The notes beneath the pieces were generated by a model. It was not told the origin of the DNA, ran no database searches, and saw nothing but the letters and a program-made list of their open reading frames with translations. Positions 1 through 7,203 of a stretch of 51,813 bases of DNA are shown here, piece after piece. How positions within the stretch are numbered: position 1 is the stretch's first letter; the number at the start of each line of letters is the position of its first letter. A program made the position numbers and the translations under genes. The DNA is from Deltaproteobacteria bacterium (lineage in GTDB: Bacteria; Desulfobacterota; Desulfuromonadia; Desulfuromonadales; BM103): NCBI GenBank assembly GCA_024636215.1, contig JAGXHL010000042.1:1-51813 (forward strand). The letters are read 5' to 3'.

Positions 1-1
1 C

Positions 2-82
2 TCCTGTCTGAGACTTGTCAGCGCTGTGCTGATGGAAATCTCTGAGGAGTGGGAAACAGGTCGTGTCTACTTGAACTTTTAA
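2..82 (+). CDS. IS256-family transposase, C-terminal fragment
   Basis: The window opens inside a reading frame that ends at a TAA at 80-82. Its last residues read LVSAVLMEISEEWETGRVYL followed by NF. This Leu-rich, EE-W-x-TG-x-x-YL tail is the characteristic C-terminus of IS256-family (Mutator-like, DDE) transposases. Only about 26 residues are present; the catalytic domain lies outside the window. The fragment is probably the 3' end of an intact insertion sequence cut by the contig edge rather than a decayed gene, because the frame is open to the first base. Confidence 0.75.
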   Translation, partial: SCLRLVSAVLMEISEEWETGRVYLNF

Positions 83-140
83 CTGTCAAAGATCGTTCCA
101 AAGAGGGTTGTGAATTTTACAGAACAGATGTTGCTTTATC
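83..140 (+). mobile_element. Probable right end of the IS256-family element
   Basis: The bases after the transposase stop include GAATTTTACAGAACA at about 112-126. This resembles the A/T-rich terminal inverted repeat that usually lies 20-60 bp beyond an IS256 transposase stop. The matching left end is outside the window, so the exact boundary and target duplication cannot be defined. The downstream gene could have a GTG start at 110, but that would lie inside this IS end, which supports the ATG at 209 instead. Confidence 0.4.
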
Positions 141-208
141 CAAATTCTCGATGCACACGGCGGAAAAGAACCGTTTCCGGATGCAAACTAAATATTAGGG
201 GATGCACT

Positions 209-2596
209 ATGGCATGGAACACTAGCGTCAGGGTCTTTTTTACAGCAATATTTCTCTCCGGGTTTTCAGCTTTAGTCTACCAATTGATTTGGGTCAGGCT
301 GCTTGGACTTGTTTTCGGGGTCAGCAGCTTTGCGGTTGCAACCGTTGTCGCTGTTTTCTTGCTGGGACTTGGTCTTGGCAGTTATTATTTGGGCCGATGG
401 TCAGATAAATCTGAGAATCCCCTGAAGGCCTATATGCTGGTAGAGGTTTGCATCGCTGTCTTCTCATTTTTGTCCTATTTGATTATCAATCATTTACCCC
501 TTTACAAGCTTCTTTACGAATACTCTTATAATAATCTCGATTTTTATGGTATTTCACTCGTCCGCCTGTTGTTGTCCATATGCGTACTTCTGCCACCCGT
601 GTTTTTTATCGGGGGGACACTGCCGTTAATTTCGAAGTACTTTCTTACCTCAACCGAAACATTCGGCTCTAATTTCAGCAAGATCTACTATATGAATACC
701 TTGGGCGCTTTCGCTGGAGCCTTATTGACCGGCTTTGTTCTGGTAAAGTATCTGGGCGTCTTTTTGACCTTGATGGTCGCCATCAGTCTCAACCTGATTG
801 TTGCCTGGATGATTTACGCGACAAGGACTCCCGGGAAAACAATTCCGCAAAAGGACAGTGTCCATGCACCTCATACCTACATGCTGCTGATTTTATTTGT
901 AACCGGCTTTATCAGCTTGAGTTATGAGATATTGTGGGTCAGGATTCTGTCAATATTCGACCTCTCGACGTCCGAAGCCTTTGCGCTGATCGTCTCCGGT
1001 TTTTTACTGGGCTTTTCCCTCGGTTCTTATTACATATCAAGAAAAATTGATGTCAAGAAAAGCCCCGAACTGTTCTTCAGTAAGGTCTGTATTCTCACCG
1101 CAATCAGCGGGGCCGTAGTGTTATACGCGTTTCAGAGGTTCGAAAGTCTTAATTCCGTACTGGCAGGATTTTTAAATATGAATGCCCTGACCGTATCATT
1201 CGCAGTGGCCTTTAGCGTGTCTTTTATTCCGGCAACTTTCATGGGCATACTCTTTCCTCTGGGCTTGAAAATTTACTCCAATGACGTTAATGAAATCGGT
1301 ATAAAAACAGGAAAAATTTTCTTCTCAAACACAATTGGCTGTGTAACGGGGAGTATCCTGACGGGATTCCTGCTGATCCCTTTTGTCGGTATGTGGAATA
1401 CCACCTTGTTGCTTGTGAATCTGAGCCTTCTGGTTGCCGCCTATATGATCTTCAAAAACGGGCAGTATGCAAAAAAACATTTCGCGACACTGCTACTCGT
1501 GTTTCTGGTGGCCAATTCACTGATCCTTTCCGAAAGCAAAGCGTTTTATAAGGAAATCAAGGGCTACGATGTCATTTACTATGCAGAAGGGGTCTCCGGA
1601 ACGGTTAATGCGATAGAGTACAAAGATTACCGTGGCTTATTTGTGGATGGGCAGAATGTCTCAGGTACGGACCTGGTTTTGCAAGCAGATTCCAAGATAT
1701 TGGCCCATCTGCCCCTGCTTATCTCGGAAGATCCAGAGCAGGCAGCGACTGTCGGATATGGGACCGGTGCCACTTCTTACAGCATGCTCACCCATGGGGT
1801 TAAGGTCGATGCTCTGGAGATCGAAGAAAAAATTATCGAGGCAGGGCCGCTGTTCAAAAAAGTCAATTTCAGTTCGTATGAAAACGATGACCTAAATATC
1901 ATTCTCGATGATGCCAGAAGTTATCTTGATTCAGTGACTGACAGGTATGATGTCATCGTGACGGATGTCACAAACCTGAAATATAAAAGAAATCCCTATC
2001 TGTACACCAGGGAGTATTTCGAAATCATGCAGAATGCCCTCGTCGAAAAAGGTGTCGCTGCCGCCTGGCTCCCGATAGGAGGATTATCTTTCGATGACTT
2101 GAAAATTCTCATCCGGACCTTCGACAAGGTCTACCCGCACACGACGGTCTGGTATTTCACACAATATCCGACGCACTTCATCACTGTGATCGGCACTGCC
2201 GACAAAATGCAGATAAATCTTGCTGTATTGGCTGATAAGGCGGAACAGGTCAAAGAAGACCTTAAGAGAGTACAGGTTGATAACGAGTACGAAATTGCGA
2301 GCATGCTGCTGTTGGGTGAAGAGGATGTCGACACCCTGGCTGCCGGCGATGTGATTCATACTGACAACTTCCCTGTTCTTGAGTTTTCCGACATGGATGA
2401 CTATAACCTGGTCGATCTGGAAGCCAACCTCGATGAACTTCTTGACTACCAGCAAGAAGATCTCCTCAAGTATTTTGTTGGCGGTCCGGATGAAATGCAG
2501 GAACTAGAGGAAAACATCCAGAAATACAGAGAGAATTACCGGAGCTTTGTGCGTGCTTATAAACGCAGAATCGCACAAAAGGTTAATCAGCCCTGA
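209..2596 (+). CDS. Membrane-fused spermidine-synthase-like protein
   Basis: A 795-residue protein. About 450 residues of hydrophobic membrane domain are followed by a soluble aminopropyltransferase-like (SpdS/SpeE superfamily) domain. The SAM-type nucleotide motif GYGTGATSYS sits near residue 515, followed by an acidic VDALEIEE strand and a DDARSYLD segment. The membrane part is internally duplicated: GFSALVYQLIWVRLL near the start and GFISLSYEILWVRIL about 220 residues later, each followed by a LGLGLGSYY- or LGFSLGSYY-type helix. ATG 209 is preferred because AGGGG lies just upstream and the hydrophobic protein begins there; GTG 110 would extend into the IS end. Such fusions are common in Geobacter relatives. 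The substrate is unknown, and polyamine synthesis is not established for the fused form. Confidence 0.8.
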   Translation: MAWNTSVRVFFTAIFLSGFSALVYQLIWVRLLGLVFGVSSFAVATVVAVFLLGLGLGSYYLGRWSDKSENPLKAYMLVEVCIAVFSFLSYLIINHLPLYKLLYEYSYNNLDFYGISLVRLLLSICVLLPPVFFIGGTLPLISKYFLTSTETFGSNFSKIYYMNTLGAFAGALLTGFVLVKYLGVFLTLMVAISLNLIVAWMIYATRTPGKTIPQKDSVHAPHTYMLLILFVTGFISLSYEILWVRILSIFDLSTSEAFALIVSGFLLGFSLGSYYISRKIDVKKSPELFFSKVCILTAISGAVVLYAFQRFESLNSVLAGFLNMNALTVSFAVAFSVSFIPATFMGILFPLGLKIYSNDVNEIGIKTGKIFFSNTIGCVTGSILTGFLLIPFVGMWNTTLLLVNLSLLVAAYMIFKNGQYAKKHFATLLLVFLVANSLILSESKAFYKEIKGYDVIYYAEGVSGTVNAIEYKDYRGLFVDGQNVSGTDLVLQADSKILAHLPLLISEDPEQAATVGYGTGATSYSMLTHGVKVDALEIEEKIIEAGPLFKKVNFSSYENDDLNIILDDARSYLDSVTDRYDVIVTDVTNLKYKRNPYLYTREYFEIMQNALVEKGVAAAWLPIGGLSFDDLKILIRTFDKVYPHTTVWYFTQYPTHFITVIGTADKMQINLAVLADKAEQVKEDLKRVQVDNEYEIASMLLLGEEDVDTLAAGDVIHTDNFPVLEFSDMDDYNLVDLEANLDELLDYQQEDLLKYFVGGPDEMQELEENIQKYRENYRSFVRAYKRRIAQKVNQP

Positions 2597-2642
2597 AAGC
2601 TGACACTTTGTCGGCAATCAATACTAACCCCCTTGAACCTGA

Positions 2643-2782
2643 AGGACTCTCCATAAGCCGACGGCAAATCCGGCTGCTTGGCCAATGTTCCAGCTCCTAT
2701 TGGGCCCATTGCTACGACGATGAGTCTGCAAACAAGCTCTTACCTCACCAAATTTTTACTGCGGCACGCATCCTCCGACAGA
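2643..2782 (+). repeat. Degraded copy of the ~165-bp MITE-like element
   Basis: This aligns, with many substitutions and an indel near the middle, to the elements at 21248-21410 and 45991-46159. Shared landmarks in order are GGACT.TCCAT, GGCAAATCCGGCTG, TTGGCC, CAGCTCCT, CCATnGCTAC and TCCGACAG. The left terminal repeat is not recognisable, while the right end retains CTCCGACAG. It lies 47 bp after the spermidine-synthase-like gene. This is the oldest-looking of the three copies. Confidence 0.65.
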
Positions 2783-2834
2783 TTCCAGATAAAGGCTGAC
2801 AGCTTCGAGATAGTAGCAAAAACCTGCCTCACTC

Positions 2835-2961
2835 AAAAGCGTAGAGAGTTCAATAGCGCAGAGAGCACAAAAGCGCTGAGAGGACAAAAGCGTAGAGAGC
2901 GTAGAGAAAGTCATTACACGACCAAGGTTTGACCTTTATCTGTTACGCTTTGCTCTCTGTG
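2835..2961. repeat. Four 17-bp direct repeats with an inverted arm
   Basis: Four consecutive 17-mers based on AAAAGCGYAGAGAGnnC occupy 2835-2851, 2852-2868, 2869-2885 and 2886-2902. A related inverted sequence, ACGCTTTGCTCTCTGTG, lies at 2945-2961, so a transcript could fold into alternative hairpins. No protein is supported here. Together with the degraded element and the two terminators, this accounts for most of the 550-bp gap between the two flanking genes. Confidence 0.6.
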
Positions 2962-2979
2962 TCGAGTGAGCAAAGCGAA

Positions 2980-3017
2980 GGCGTGAGGCAGGTGTGAAAT
3001 TTTCATGCCTCAGCTTT
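2980..3017 (+). terminator. Candidate terminator after the spermidine-synthase-like gene
   Basis: TGAGGCA at 2984-2990 pairs with TGCCTCA at 3006-3012. GC flanks extend the stem, and GCTTTTTCC follows on the plus strand. The 15-nt loop is long and the gene stop is about 390 bp upstream, so the assignment is tentative. Confidence 0.3.
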
Positions 3018-3094
3018 TTCCAAAGGGTTTAATGGAGCGAAAAGATAGTCATAAAGAGTTGCTGGAACTTGTTTTTTTCGTTCGTACCGCCAAC

Positions 3095-3127
3095 AAAAAA
3101 AGGGCCCTCCGAAGAGGACCCTTTTTT
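3095..3127 (-). terminator. Bidirectional rho-independent terminator
   Basis: The sequence is an A-run, GGGCCCTC, CGAA, GAGGACCC, then a T-run. It forms an approximately 8-bp GC stem with a tetraloop and U-tracts on both strands. It lies 20 bp beyond the stop of the decaheme cytochrome gene and would end that transcript. It could also stop plus-strand readthrough. Confidence 0.8.
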
Positions 3128-3146
3128 CTGTTGCCTGGCTAGCTAA

Positions 3147-5576
3147 TTATTGAGCTTTGTCAAGCATTTCTTCTCTGGTTACATTGGCCTTGTAACCGTT
3201 GGCTTGTGCATGGGAACGCTGTGCCGCACCAGCGTGACACGCGGTACAAGCCGCAGCAGACGGACCAATGAGAGTGTCATCACTTTGATCCGGCCAATCG
3301 AACCCGGCATCAACCGTGACGCCCACAGCCTTGGTCTGATCAGCCGCTTCGTACTGACCATCGTTATGGCAGGCATCGCAATCATTCACCGGTTTCGGAT
3401 AATGGACCACAACCCAGTTGTGAGCGATCGTGGAATCATTCAGAGAACCGTTGATGGTTTCCCCATCTACGGGCCAGCCTGCTGGCAGTGGGGTGTCATC
3501 AAGTCCGAAGCCATAGATGCCACGGCCGCGGTAAATCACCCAAGGCTCGCCACCGGTGTCCAGGCGCTGCTCGACACCATGGATGGCATGGAGCATGGTG
3601 CGCATGTCGTAGGTCTCGGCATTCTTGCCGTCATAGGTGGCGTCGGTGTTGACGGTACCGTCAGCATTGACGATTGCGAAGGTCTCCAGACGGTTGTTCT
3701 TGTCACTGGACGCGGGGTTGTGACAGATAACGCAGAGTTGCTCGTTATCCACGCGGTCGCCGCCGTGCTGGTACAGGGTACCCTGGTGACAACCCAGGCA
3801 TTTCTCATTGTCGACAGCATCACGACGAGCCGTGGCAGCAGAACCATCGGCTGCGTTAAACGCATAGGTCGGAGATGGCTCACGGACATAGTATGCCAGG
3901 GGAGTTGCACTGACGTCGACAAATGTACCCTGAACCTGGATTTTGCCGCCGATGGCGAGCAGAACCTTGGACGCATAGTCTACGCCCTCAGGGTCGAGGA
4001 CCAGACCGGTGGTGGTGGCAACATCGCCAACACATGCAGTCGTCAGGTCAGTGAAGAGGTTTTCGGCTCCTACAGGTTGTCCCGGATCGGAACCAACGAA
4101 CTCGTTGACCCAGTCATCGCCTTTGGCATACGCCAGGTAGGCACCGAGCCCTTGGTAGATCGGGCCATCAGCAAGAACGGTATTGCAAGGATTAACCGCG
4201 CCGGCAGTGGTTGATGCGGACCAGGTGAAGGAGACATTGGAGCCGTCAGATGTCACCGAGTCAATGCTAAGGGTGGCTTCATCTTCGTTGGCGAAAGAGA
4301 CGTCTACGCCTCTGTAGAACGAGGAGCTCCTGTTACTATCCACGATTTGATTGTGGAAATCGCCCGCTTCGTCGAGGGTGGCGATTGCGCTGTGGCAAGC
4401 CATGCAATCGGTGTCTACGTCCGAGCCTCTGTGGAAGTTTCCTTCAGGAATTGCATCGCCAAAACCGTCCCAATCCTGGTGACAGGTCATGCACAGGTAG
4501 AAGGAAACCGGAGCTTCAACGGCTGCTGCCAACTGGGCTGGCTCTACGTGGCAGGATTTGCAGTTGAGCATGTTGGAGGGATAACCAATTGACCATTGTG
4601 TGCTTGAGCTTCTGTAATATTCACCGGCAGGCATGCTGTGCGAGTTGTGGATGCCGTGGATGTACTCGGTGAAGTTGCTGCCCGGGATGCCGTCTGGAGA
4701 GCTCGCGGTAACGGCCGTGTCGACCCAGGCGCCGGTTTCATCCTGTGCAAAAAGGTTAGTATCACGACCGTATATGGCATGACAGGCTGCACACTCATCG
4801 CCCTGGACCAGGTAGTGACCAAACAACTGGCTTGCGGAGTCGCCGTGGCAGGATGCGCAGCCAACGCTCATGCCATCGTCGGAGACGAGGTCACGCAGCG
4901 GAGAAGTGCCAAGTGTGAGCAAGGACGCCGGTTCTGTATGGCCCCAGCCAGTTGTGGAGGTTGGATCCAGGTCGCGCACAATAACCGTGTAGACAGCGTT
5001 GTTCACAACCGAAGCCGCAGGAATCGTAATGGTATAGTTTCCAGCGGGATCTGTATCGTCAAATACGATGTTTCCGGCATTCGTGGCGGCTGCCGACGCA
5101 TCGAGCCTGTTTCTGTTGTAAAGACCGTCACGTGCGTTAGTGGTTATCGGCGTCGGGAGTAGCGGATCGACCTGAGTCGGGTCATCATAGGTCACGTAAA
5201 CAGCATACAGGGGGAAGTTTGCGTTGGTGCCGACACCATCCACCTCAAGTGTGAAGGCGATGTCATAATCACCGGTCACGGCATCCAGTGTACCTGTTGC
5301 ATTGGCGATCGTGGCAACGCCTGTCGCGGCATGCAGTGCCTCAACGTCGCCATGACAGACCGCACATTGCTCAGGCTCTGCGGTGGTTACTGCCGAGCCA
5401 ACCTGCAGAGAATCAAGCCACTCCTGCTCTGTCCCCACAAATCCATTGTTGACAGCGATCTCATAGGCGCTCGCTCCTGGCGTGCCATTATCGCCGTCAT
5501 CTCCATCGTCGCAGCCAAACAGGCCCAACGTGGCGACCAGCATTGCCAGCATCAATAATCTAGCCAAACTCTTCAT
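3147..5576 (-). CDS. OmcA/MtrC-family decaheme c-type cytochrome lipoprotein
   Basis: An 809-residue secreted lipoprotein. The signal peptide ends in a lipobox (LGLFGC, Cys22), followed by an acidic GDDGDDGDNG linker and a SAYEIAVNNGFVGTEQEWL motif. Ten CXXCH haem sites start at about residues 71, 240, 262, 339, 362, 391, 593, 615, 733 and 777. Extra ligand-rich stretches (EYIHGIHNSH, MLHAIHGVEQ) are typical of the family. Members sit on the outer surface and pass electrons to extracellular acceptors. At 809 residues it is longer than Shewanella MtrC/OmcA. No mtrA/mtrB-type porin partner is present in the window. The ATG at 5576 has a strong AGGAGGAG ribosome site. The gene is divergent from the type II secretion operon, which exports such cytochromes in Shewanella. 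Antisense open frames here are shadows. Confidence 0.93.
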   Translation of the reverse strand: MKSLARLLMLAMLVATLGLFGCDDGDDGDNGTPGASAYEIAVNNGFVGTEQEWLDSLQVGSAVTTAEPEQCAVCHGDVEALHAATGVATIANATGTLDAVTGDYDIAFTLEVDGVGTNANFPLYAVYVTYDDPTQVDPLLPTPITTNARDGLYNRNRLDASAAATNAGNIVFDDTDPAGNYTITIPAASVVNNAVYTVIVRDLDPTSTTGWGHTEPASLLTLGTSPLRDLVSDDGMSVGCASCHGDSASQLFGHYLVQGDECAACHAIYGRDTNLFAQDETGAWVDTAVTASSPDGIPGSNFTEYIHGIHNSHSMPAGEYYRSSSTQWSIGYPSNMLNCKSCHVEPAQLAAAVEAPVSFYLCMTCHQDWDGFGDAIPEGNFHRGSDVDTDCMACHSAIATLDEAGDFHNQIVDSNRSSSFYRGVDVSFANEDEATLSIDSVTSDGSNVSFTWSASTTAGAVNPCNTVLADGPIYQGLGAYLAYAKGDDWVNEFVGSDPGQPVGAENLFTDLTTACVGDVATTTGLVLDPEGVDYASKVLLAIGGKIQVQGTFVDVSATPLAYYVREPSPTYAFNAADGSAATARRDAVDNEKCLGCHQGTLYQHGGDRVDNEQLCVICHNPASSDKNNRLETFAIVNADGTVNTDATYDGKNAETYDMRTMLHAIHGVEQRLDTGGEPWVIYRGRGIYGFGLDDTPLPAGWPVDGETINGSLNDSTIAHNWVVVHYPKPVNDCDACHNDGQYEAADQTKAVGVTVDAGFDWPDQSDDTLIGPSAAACTACHAGAAQRSHAQANGYKANVTREEMLDKAQ

Positions 5577-5719
5577 AATTCTACTCCTCCTCTTGCTTGT
5601 GGTTGGCCCATGACATTTAGTTCACTCTAAAGTTTTAGTCGTTTCGTCCGGGCTGTAAAAAACGCTTGAACTCGTAAAAAGCCAGAAATCATTTCCGGCG
5701 AATATCATTGTTTCGCACA

Positions 5720-5735
5720 AGCACTAATTGTGCCA
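5720..5735 (-). promoter_or_regulatory. Candidate sigma-54 (-24/-12) promoter for the decaheme gene
   Basis: The minus strand reads TGGCACAATTAGTGCT. This has TGGCAC at -24 and GTGCT at -12, with the required 10 bp between the invariant GG and GC. It differs from the consensus TGGCAC-N5-TTGCW at one -12 base. Transcription would start near 5708, giving a leader of about 130 nt. Assignment is by consensus match and position only. Confidence 0.5.
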
Positions 5736-5770
5736 GCTCACGCAGTAAATTTTCAGATTAAATTGGTACT

Positions 5771-5789
5771 GTTCTGGAAAACCCAGAAC
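5771..5789. promoter_or_regulatory. Palindrome upstream of the cytochrome promoter
   Basis: GTTCTGG-AAAAC-CCAGAAC is a perfect 7-bp inverted repeat with a 5-bp spacer, 36 bp upstream of the candidate -24 box. It could bind a dimeric regulator such as a sigma-54 enhancer-binding protein. The distance is shorter than the usual 80-150 bp for such activator sites. No binding protein is encoded nearby. Confidence 0.35.
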
Positions 5790-6060
5790 CCATTAACACA
5801 TGGTATTAAAGTTTGTAATAAATCAAAATTAAAGCTCTTTTTTGGACAGTTTTGCGATGGTAACGCAACTCACGCAAACAAGTCAAATGGTATCGGAAAG
5901 TGCGTCAAATGGCACCAACAGGTGGCCATATAACGTTATTAATAAAACCGGCAAATGGCATCAGCATTCAAGAGACCATTACACTCGGAGATATACTTAA
6001 TAACGCAAAATAGAAAATTTGCAACTGCCTGCTACAAATAATCATTAAGTTGACTTTTTT

Positions 6061-6069
6061 TGATATAAT
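6061..6069 (+). promoter_or_regulatory. Extended -10 promoter candidate for the gsp operon
   Basis: TGATATAAT matches the extended -10 consensus TGnTATAAT exactly. The nearby TTGACT at 6050-6055 is only 8 bp away and cannot serve as its -35. Start of transcription would be near 6076, about 210 nt before gspC. Confidence 0.45.
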
Positions 6070-6288
6070 TCACGGCAGTCAGAACGAAACAATAAGTTTT
6101 ACAGCGATGCGCATGCGAGAAGCTCATTTCTAATCACAGCTACGGATGACTTGAGTGCTTGAACATCACAAATGCGGGATCATGCCGATCGGTTATAGGG
6201 TCTTGGGGGCGATGGAAGAACTCCTTGCATTAAGGTTTGATGAATCCTATTATGGCAACCTGATTTGCCAACCCCATGGATAAGCAAT

Positions 6289-7191
6289 ATGCTCAGCTCT
6301 TTACACAGCTTTTACAAGCCGGTCTGCCTGACTCTGCTCGCAATCCTCGGGCTGGCGTGCGGACATCTGGTGGATACCCTGCTGCTGATGAATTTGCGAC
6401 CGGCCGTCACCACCGGCATTGTAGCCGATCGCTTAACGACCCCTGCCATTGCAAAAACGCCAGAAGCCGACCTCAACCTGATCCTGCAAAAAAACATCTT
6501 TGATGCCAACAACCGCTCTGCCAACGCAATGCTCGAACGGGGGCCCGGCACAGCAGTTAATCAAGATGCGTCGGCACCGCCAGCCCGCTCAGACCTCAAG
6601 CTGTTCGGCACCGTGGTTGCCGGTGAACGTTCCCAGGTCCTGCTCAAAGTCGACAAAGATTTGCAGCTCTATCACCTTGGCGAAAAGATCCCCGATGGTG
6701 GTACCGTCGAGGAAATCCGGCGCAACCAGGTCGAAATCAGGAACCGGGACCAGAGTCTGACAACTTTATCACTGTATGAAGTGGCTCCCGCTGCCAATCG
6801 TGGCGTGAGGTCCGATGCCGAGGCCGGGACAGATAGTCGCAATGACACAGAAGGTATCAGGGCGGTTGGTGAAAACCGCTGGGTCATATCAAGCCGGACC
6901 ATCGAGTCGGTGCGGGAGAATTTTGCCGACCAGTTGCGTCTTGCCCAGATGCAGCCGCGCACGGTGGATGGCAAGACCAACGGTTTCCTGGTCCAGCGCA
7001 TCAACCCCCGCTCGCTGCTGGCCAAGGTCGGATTGCAGCGGGGTGACGTGATCATCGATGTCAACAATATCAGATTGGATAGTCCGGAAAAGGGCTTGCA
7101 GGTATTCCAACAACTTCGCGAGGCACGGCAGATTAACCTCTCCGTCGAACGCAATGGCCAACCGATGAGTTTTGCATATGAAATCGAATAG
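6289..7191 (+). CDS. gspC: Type II secretion protein GspC
   Basis: An inner-membrane clamp protein that links the cytoplasmic platform to the secretin and takes part in substrate recognition. One transmembrane helix (VCLTLLAILGLACG) lies near the N-terminus. A homology-region strand set (DLKLFGTVVAG, SQVLLKV) falls around residues 95-150. A C-terminal PDZ domain (GFLVQRINPRSLLAKVGLQR, GDVIIDVNN) covers about the last 80 residues. ATG 6289 gives 300 residues; an in-frame TTG at 6265 would add eight without a clear ribosome site. It is first in the operon and its stop overlaps the Shine-Dalgarno sequence of gspD. Confidence 0.88.
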   Translation: MLSSLHSFYKPVCLTLLAILGLACGHLVDTLLLMNLRPAVTTGIVADRLTTPAIAKTPEADLNLILQKNIFDANNRSANAMLERGPGTAVNQDASAPPARSDLKLFGTVVAGERSQVLLKVDKDLQLYHLGEKIPDGGTVEEIRRNQVEIRNRDQSLTTLSLYEVAPAANRGVRSDAEAGTDSRNDTEGIRAVGENRWVISSRTIESVRENFADQLRLAQMQPRTVDGKTNGFLVQRINPRSLLAKVGLQRGDVIIDVNNIRLDSPEKGLQVFQQLREARQINLSVERNGQPMSFAYEIE

Positions 7192-7203
7192 GAGGTTGCT
7201 CCG

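Larger units (their letters stand above)
5577..6288. other. Long divergent regulatory gap, no gene
   Basis: About 710 bp separate the decaheme cytochrome (leftward) from gspC (rightward). The stretch is A/T-rich and holds no convincing reading frame. Visible elements are the cytochrome ribosome site and a ~140-nt leader, a sigma-54-like promoter at 5720-5735 and a palindrome at 5771-5789. GTCAAATGG occurs twice, at 5882-5890 and 5904-5912, 22 bp apart (two helical turns). An extended -10 box lies at 6061-6069, which would leave gspC a leader of over 200 nt. The conserved core of a GEMM-type cyclic-dinucleotide riboswitch was looked for in both orientations and not seen. Confidence 0.6.

Noticed and set aside
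110..208. GTG-initiated N-terminal extension of the spermidine-synthase-like protein
   Set aside because: It would translate the IS256 end. The ATG at 209 has a ribosome site and begins just before the first membrane helix.
3150..4214. Long open frame (over 350 codons) on the plus strand opposite the decaheme gene
   Set aside because: It is antisense to a gene with ten CXXCH motifs and a clear lipoprotein signal. Its own product has no recognisable domain or ribosome site.
6050..6069. TTGACT and TATAAT as a standard -35/-10 pair before gspC
   Set aside because: The spacing is 8 bp instead of about 17. Only the extended -10 reading is kept.
5577..6288. GEMM-type cyclic-dinucleotide riboswitch upstream of the cytochrome or gsp operon
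   Set aside because: Such switches precede cytochromes in Geobacter relatives, but the conserved core sequences were not found on either strand.
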